From Pseudomonadota bacterium (GTDB lineage Bacteria; Pseudomonadota; Gammaproteobacteria; GRL18): a stretch of 7,630 nucleotides of DNA. The stretch is from contig DAOVUE010000058.1 in NCBI GenBank assembly GCA_030632745.1, forward strand, positions 1 to 7,630. Reading direction: 5' to 3'. The notes under the pieces were generated by a model. That model was not told where the DNA came from. It saw only the letters and a list, made by a program, of their open reading frames with translations, and made no database searches. Made by a program: the position numbers and the translations under genes. Below, piece by piece: positions 6,557 through 7,630 of this stretch. Each line of letters begins with the position of its first letter. Position 1 is the first letter of the stretch.

Positions 6557-6597
6557 CTAACAAAAATATTCACTTGAACCAGTGATATAGGCGTTAG
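6557..6597 (+). repeat. Nested inverted repeat, weakly attC-like
   Basis: An outer CTAAC (6557-6561) pairs with GTTAG (6593-6597). Inside, TAT-TCACT (6567-6574) pairs with AGTGA-T-ATA (6581-6589), leaving one bulged T and a 6-base loop TGAACC. Outer short core, inner imperfect stem and an extrahelical base recall integron attC sites, but at about 41 bp it is shorter than normal attC, and GTTAGAA does not fully fit GTTRRRY. It could equally be a simple hairpin before the next gene. Confidence 0.3.
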
Positions 6598-6639
6598 AAA
6601 CCAAAATATCAAACTACAGAGTATAAAAAAGGAGAATAA

Positions 6640-7194
6640 ATGGCTAAGTGTCCTATATGCAATTCAAGACAAGGAAAACGGAAATGCTTTCTTGTTGATG
6701 ATCTTATTTGTAGCCGATGTTGTGTAAGTAAAAGAAAAGCAGAGGTATGCTCAGAGTGTGGGTTCTATCAGAAACCAAAAATAAAATATAATAACGTTCC
6801 AGCATATTCCACATCTGAAATGGAAAGCAATATGGATCTTGAATCTTATGGAAACTCTGTAGAAGGTGCTTTATGTGCATACGACATAGAAATTGGAAAC
6901 ATGTTAAATGACAGTGATGCAATTAGAATTATTGAATTACTCATAAACATACACCATTTTAATGTTCAAGATACTGAGGGTGAAAGTCAGACAATTATAA
7001 ATGGTGTTGGTTTTATTGAAGGCACAATAAAAGAAGATTTAAAAGATGTAAACAATGATGTAATTGTAAAAATACTAGGTGTCATTCGATTTGTTGCAAA
7101 ACGAAGAAGCAAAACTGGAAAAGAATATATGAGGATAATTCATCAATATGTAGGGCCAAGAATTAGTTCAGGTATTCGTATTTTAAAACGTTAA
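6640..7194 (+). CDS. Hypothetical protein with N-terminal cysteine-rich (zinc-binding-like) domain
   Basis: A 184-residue protein with an excellent ribosome site, AAGGAG (6629-6634), five bases before the ATG. The first 40 residues hold eight cysteines: Cys4-x-x-Cys7, Cys16, Cys24-x-x-Cys27-Cys28 and Cys37-x-x-Cys40 (MAKCPICNSRQGKRKC, LICSRCC, VCSECGFY). This resembles a zinc-binding N-terminal domain I recall from uncharacterised bacterial proteins of the type RKCPxLxGxICxxCCG. Residues 60-184 are mixed alpha/beta without membrane segments and end in a basic patch (RRSKTGKEYMRIIHQYVGPR, then RILKR), which could suit nucleic-acid binding. The function is not known. Strongly A/T-rich codon use sets it apart from the core genes upstream, consistent with transfer. 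Confidence 0.85.
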   Translation: MAKCPICNSRQGKRKCFLVDDLICSRCCVSKRKAEVCSECGFYQKPKIKYNNVPAYSTSEMESNMDLESYGNSVEGALCAYDIEIGNMLNDSDAIRIIELLINIHHFNVQDTEGESQTIINGVGFIEGTIKEDLKDVNNDVIVKILGVIRFVAKRRSKTGKEYMRIIHQYVGPRISSGIRILKR

Positions 7195-7221
7195 AAAGTA
7201 AGCCATATGAAGTACAGGTAA

Positions 7222-7380
7222 AATAAACAAGTTGAAAGAATTCCAAAGCAATTTAAAAATATTCAGGTTAATTTTTGCAAAAAAACAAACTGTCCAAATT
7301 TTGGTATTCCAGCTAAGCAACCTGATCCAGGAAACAAACAGGTGCGAGGTGACAACTATAAACTAAACATGGTTCACTAA
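7222..7380 (+). pseudogene. Remnant of a transposase N-terminal zinc-finger domain
   Basis: This open stretch of 52 codons lacks a start codon and ends at TAA 7378-7380. It reads ...NIQVNFCKKTNCPNFGIPAK, then QPDPGNKQVRGDNYKLNMVH. The pattern FCKNxxCPNFGxP is one I recognise from the N-terminus of insertion-sequence transposases, which normally continue with a glycine-rich linker and a second cysteine pair. Here the second pair and the whole catalytic part are missing. It is best read as a broken insertion-sequence fragment left between cargo genes. The family name is not resolved without a search. Confidence 0.5.
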
Positions 7381-7420
7381 GATATCGATGCAAGCGTTAT
7401 GCTTTTATGCTTATTAAAAG

Positions 7421-7459
7421 TTGACATATTAAATATAGTATCTATACTATTTATAGTAT
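7421..7459 (+). promoter_or_regulatory. Toxin-gene promoter with three operator-like half-sites
   Basis: TTGACA (7421-7426, perfect -35) and TATACT (7443-7448, five of six for -10) are separated by 16 bp. Three alternating 7-bp half-sites lie across and beside the -10: ATAGTAT (7435-7441), ATACTAT (7444-7450) and ATAGTAT (7453-7459). Neighbouring halves form inverted repeats with 2-bp spacers. The last half-site overlaps the ATG of the toxin gene. This fits autoregulation by an antitoxin or toxin-antitoxin complex, as known for RelBE/HigBA systems; binding here is inference. Confidence 0.7.
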
Positions 7460-7630
7460 GTGGAAAATATTTGAACACAAAAAAGCTATAAAACAGCTTA
7501 ATTCATTACCCATTGAAATTCTAAAACGATATGAAAAATGGAAAGATATCATATTAATTTCTGGTCCAAACGGATTGAAGCAAATTAAAGGGTTTAATGA
7601 TGAACCTCTGCTTGGTGAGTGGAAAGGATA
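7458..7630 (+). CDS. RelE/HigB-like toxin of a type II toxin-antitoxin system, 3'-truncated by the window edge
   Basis: The first 57 codons read MWKIFEHKKAIKQLNSLPIE and continue to KQIKGFNDEPLLGEWKG. This matches the RelE/ParE-superfamily layout: an N-terminal strand, a helix with LxxLPxEI, WKxIIxxxGPxGLxxIKGF, and then the LxGEWKG loop. Family members cleave mRNA on the ribosome; the catalytic C-terminal residues lie outside the window. No antitoxin gene lies upstream, so a toxin-first order (HigBA type) with an antitoxin just downstream is expected. There is no Shine-Dalgarno; the predicted transcript start is about 3 bases before the ATG, so the mRNA may be leaderless. The toxin and its own promoter fit a mobile segment. 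Confidence 0.8.
   Translation, partial: MWKIFEHKKAIKQLNSLPIEILKRYEKWKDIILISGPNGLKQIKGFNDEPLLGEWKG

Overview
The window looks like chromosomal DNA of a gammaproteobacterium with moderate-to-low GC. Two things point there: the close similarity of the stator proteins to Vibrio-type PomA/PomB, and the gene order PilZ protein, FmdB-type zinc ribbon, aspS, yebC, which I know from gammaproteobacteria. I cannot name the genus from sequence alone. No rRNA, tRNA or CRISPR array was recognised. All genes I can support lie on the + strand.

Positions 1-5578 are core genome. The window opens inside pomA (the first ~63 residues are missing). It continues with pomB, whose product forms with PomA the probably sodium-driven stator of the flagellar motor, and then a PilZ-type protein with a long helical insertion. 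A small FmdB-family zinc-ribbon protein follows, then aspartyl-tRNA synthetase (aspS) and the YebC/TACO1 translation factor. The AspRS carries His30 and Gly81, the signature of a non-discriminating enzyme, which predicts that this organism makes Asn-tRNA by the indirect GatCAB route. The intergenic gaps hold structured DNA: an 18-bp degenerate triple repeat before pomB, a 10-bp tandem repeat across the PilZ stop codon, a 20-bp perfect palindrome before aspS, and a REP/MITE-like 21-bp inverted repeat between aspS and yebC.

Positions 5579-7630 are different: AT-richer, loosely packed and accessory in character. yebC ends in a hairpin, and ruvC, which often follows yebC in this lineage, does not appear. 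About 400 bp without a recognisable gene come next. After that are a decayed small ORF (frameshift plus internal stop) ending in a (CTTAAC)5 microsatellite, and an unrecognised 66-residue protein whose C-terminus imitates the SSB acidic tail (YDDDGEPIPF). Then come a 184-residue protein with an N-terminal cysteine cluster, a remnant of a transposase zinc-finger domain, and the start of a RelE/HigB-like toxin gene. The toxin gene has a near-consensus promoter, three operator-like half-sites and almost no leader. This reads as a mobile or cassette-like segment inserted downstream of yebC.

The most interesting leads are the small SSB-tail-like protein, the toxin promoter/operator with a predicted leaderless mRNA, and the possible cassette architecture of the accessory part. 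None is proven by sequence inspection alone.
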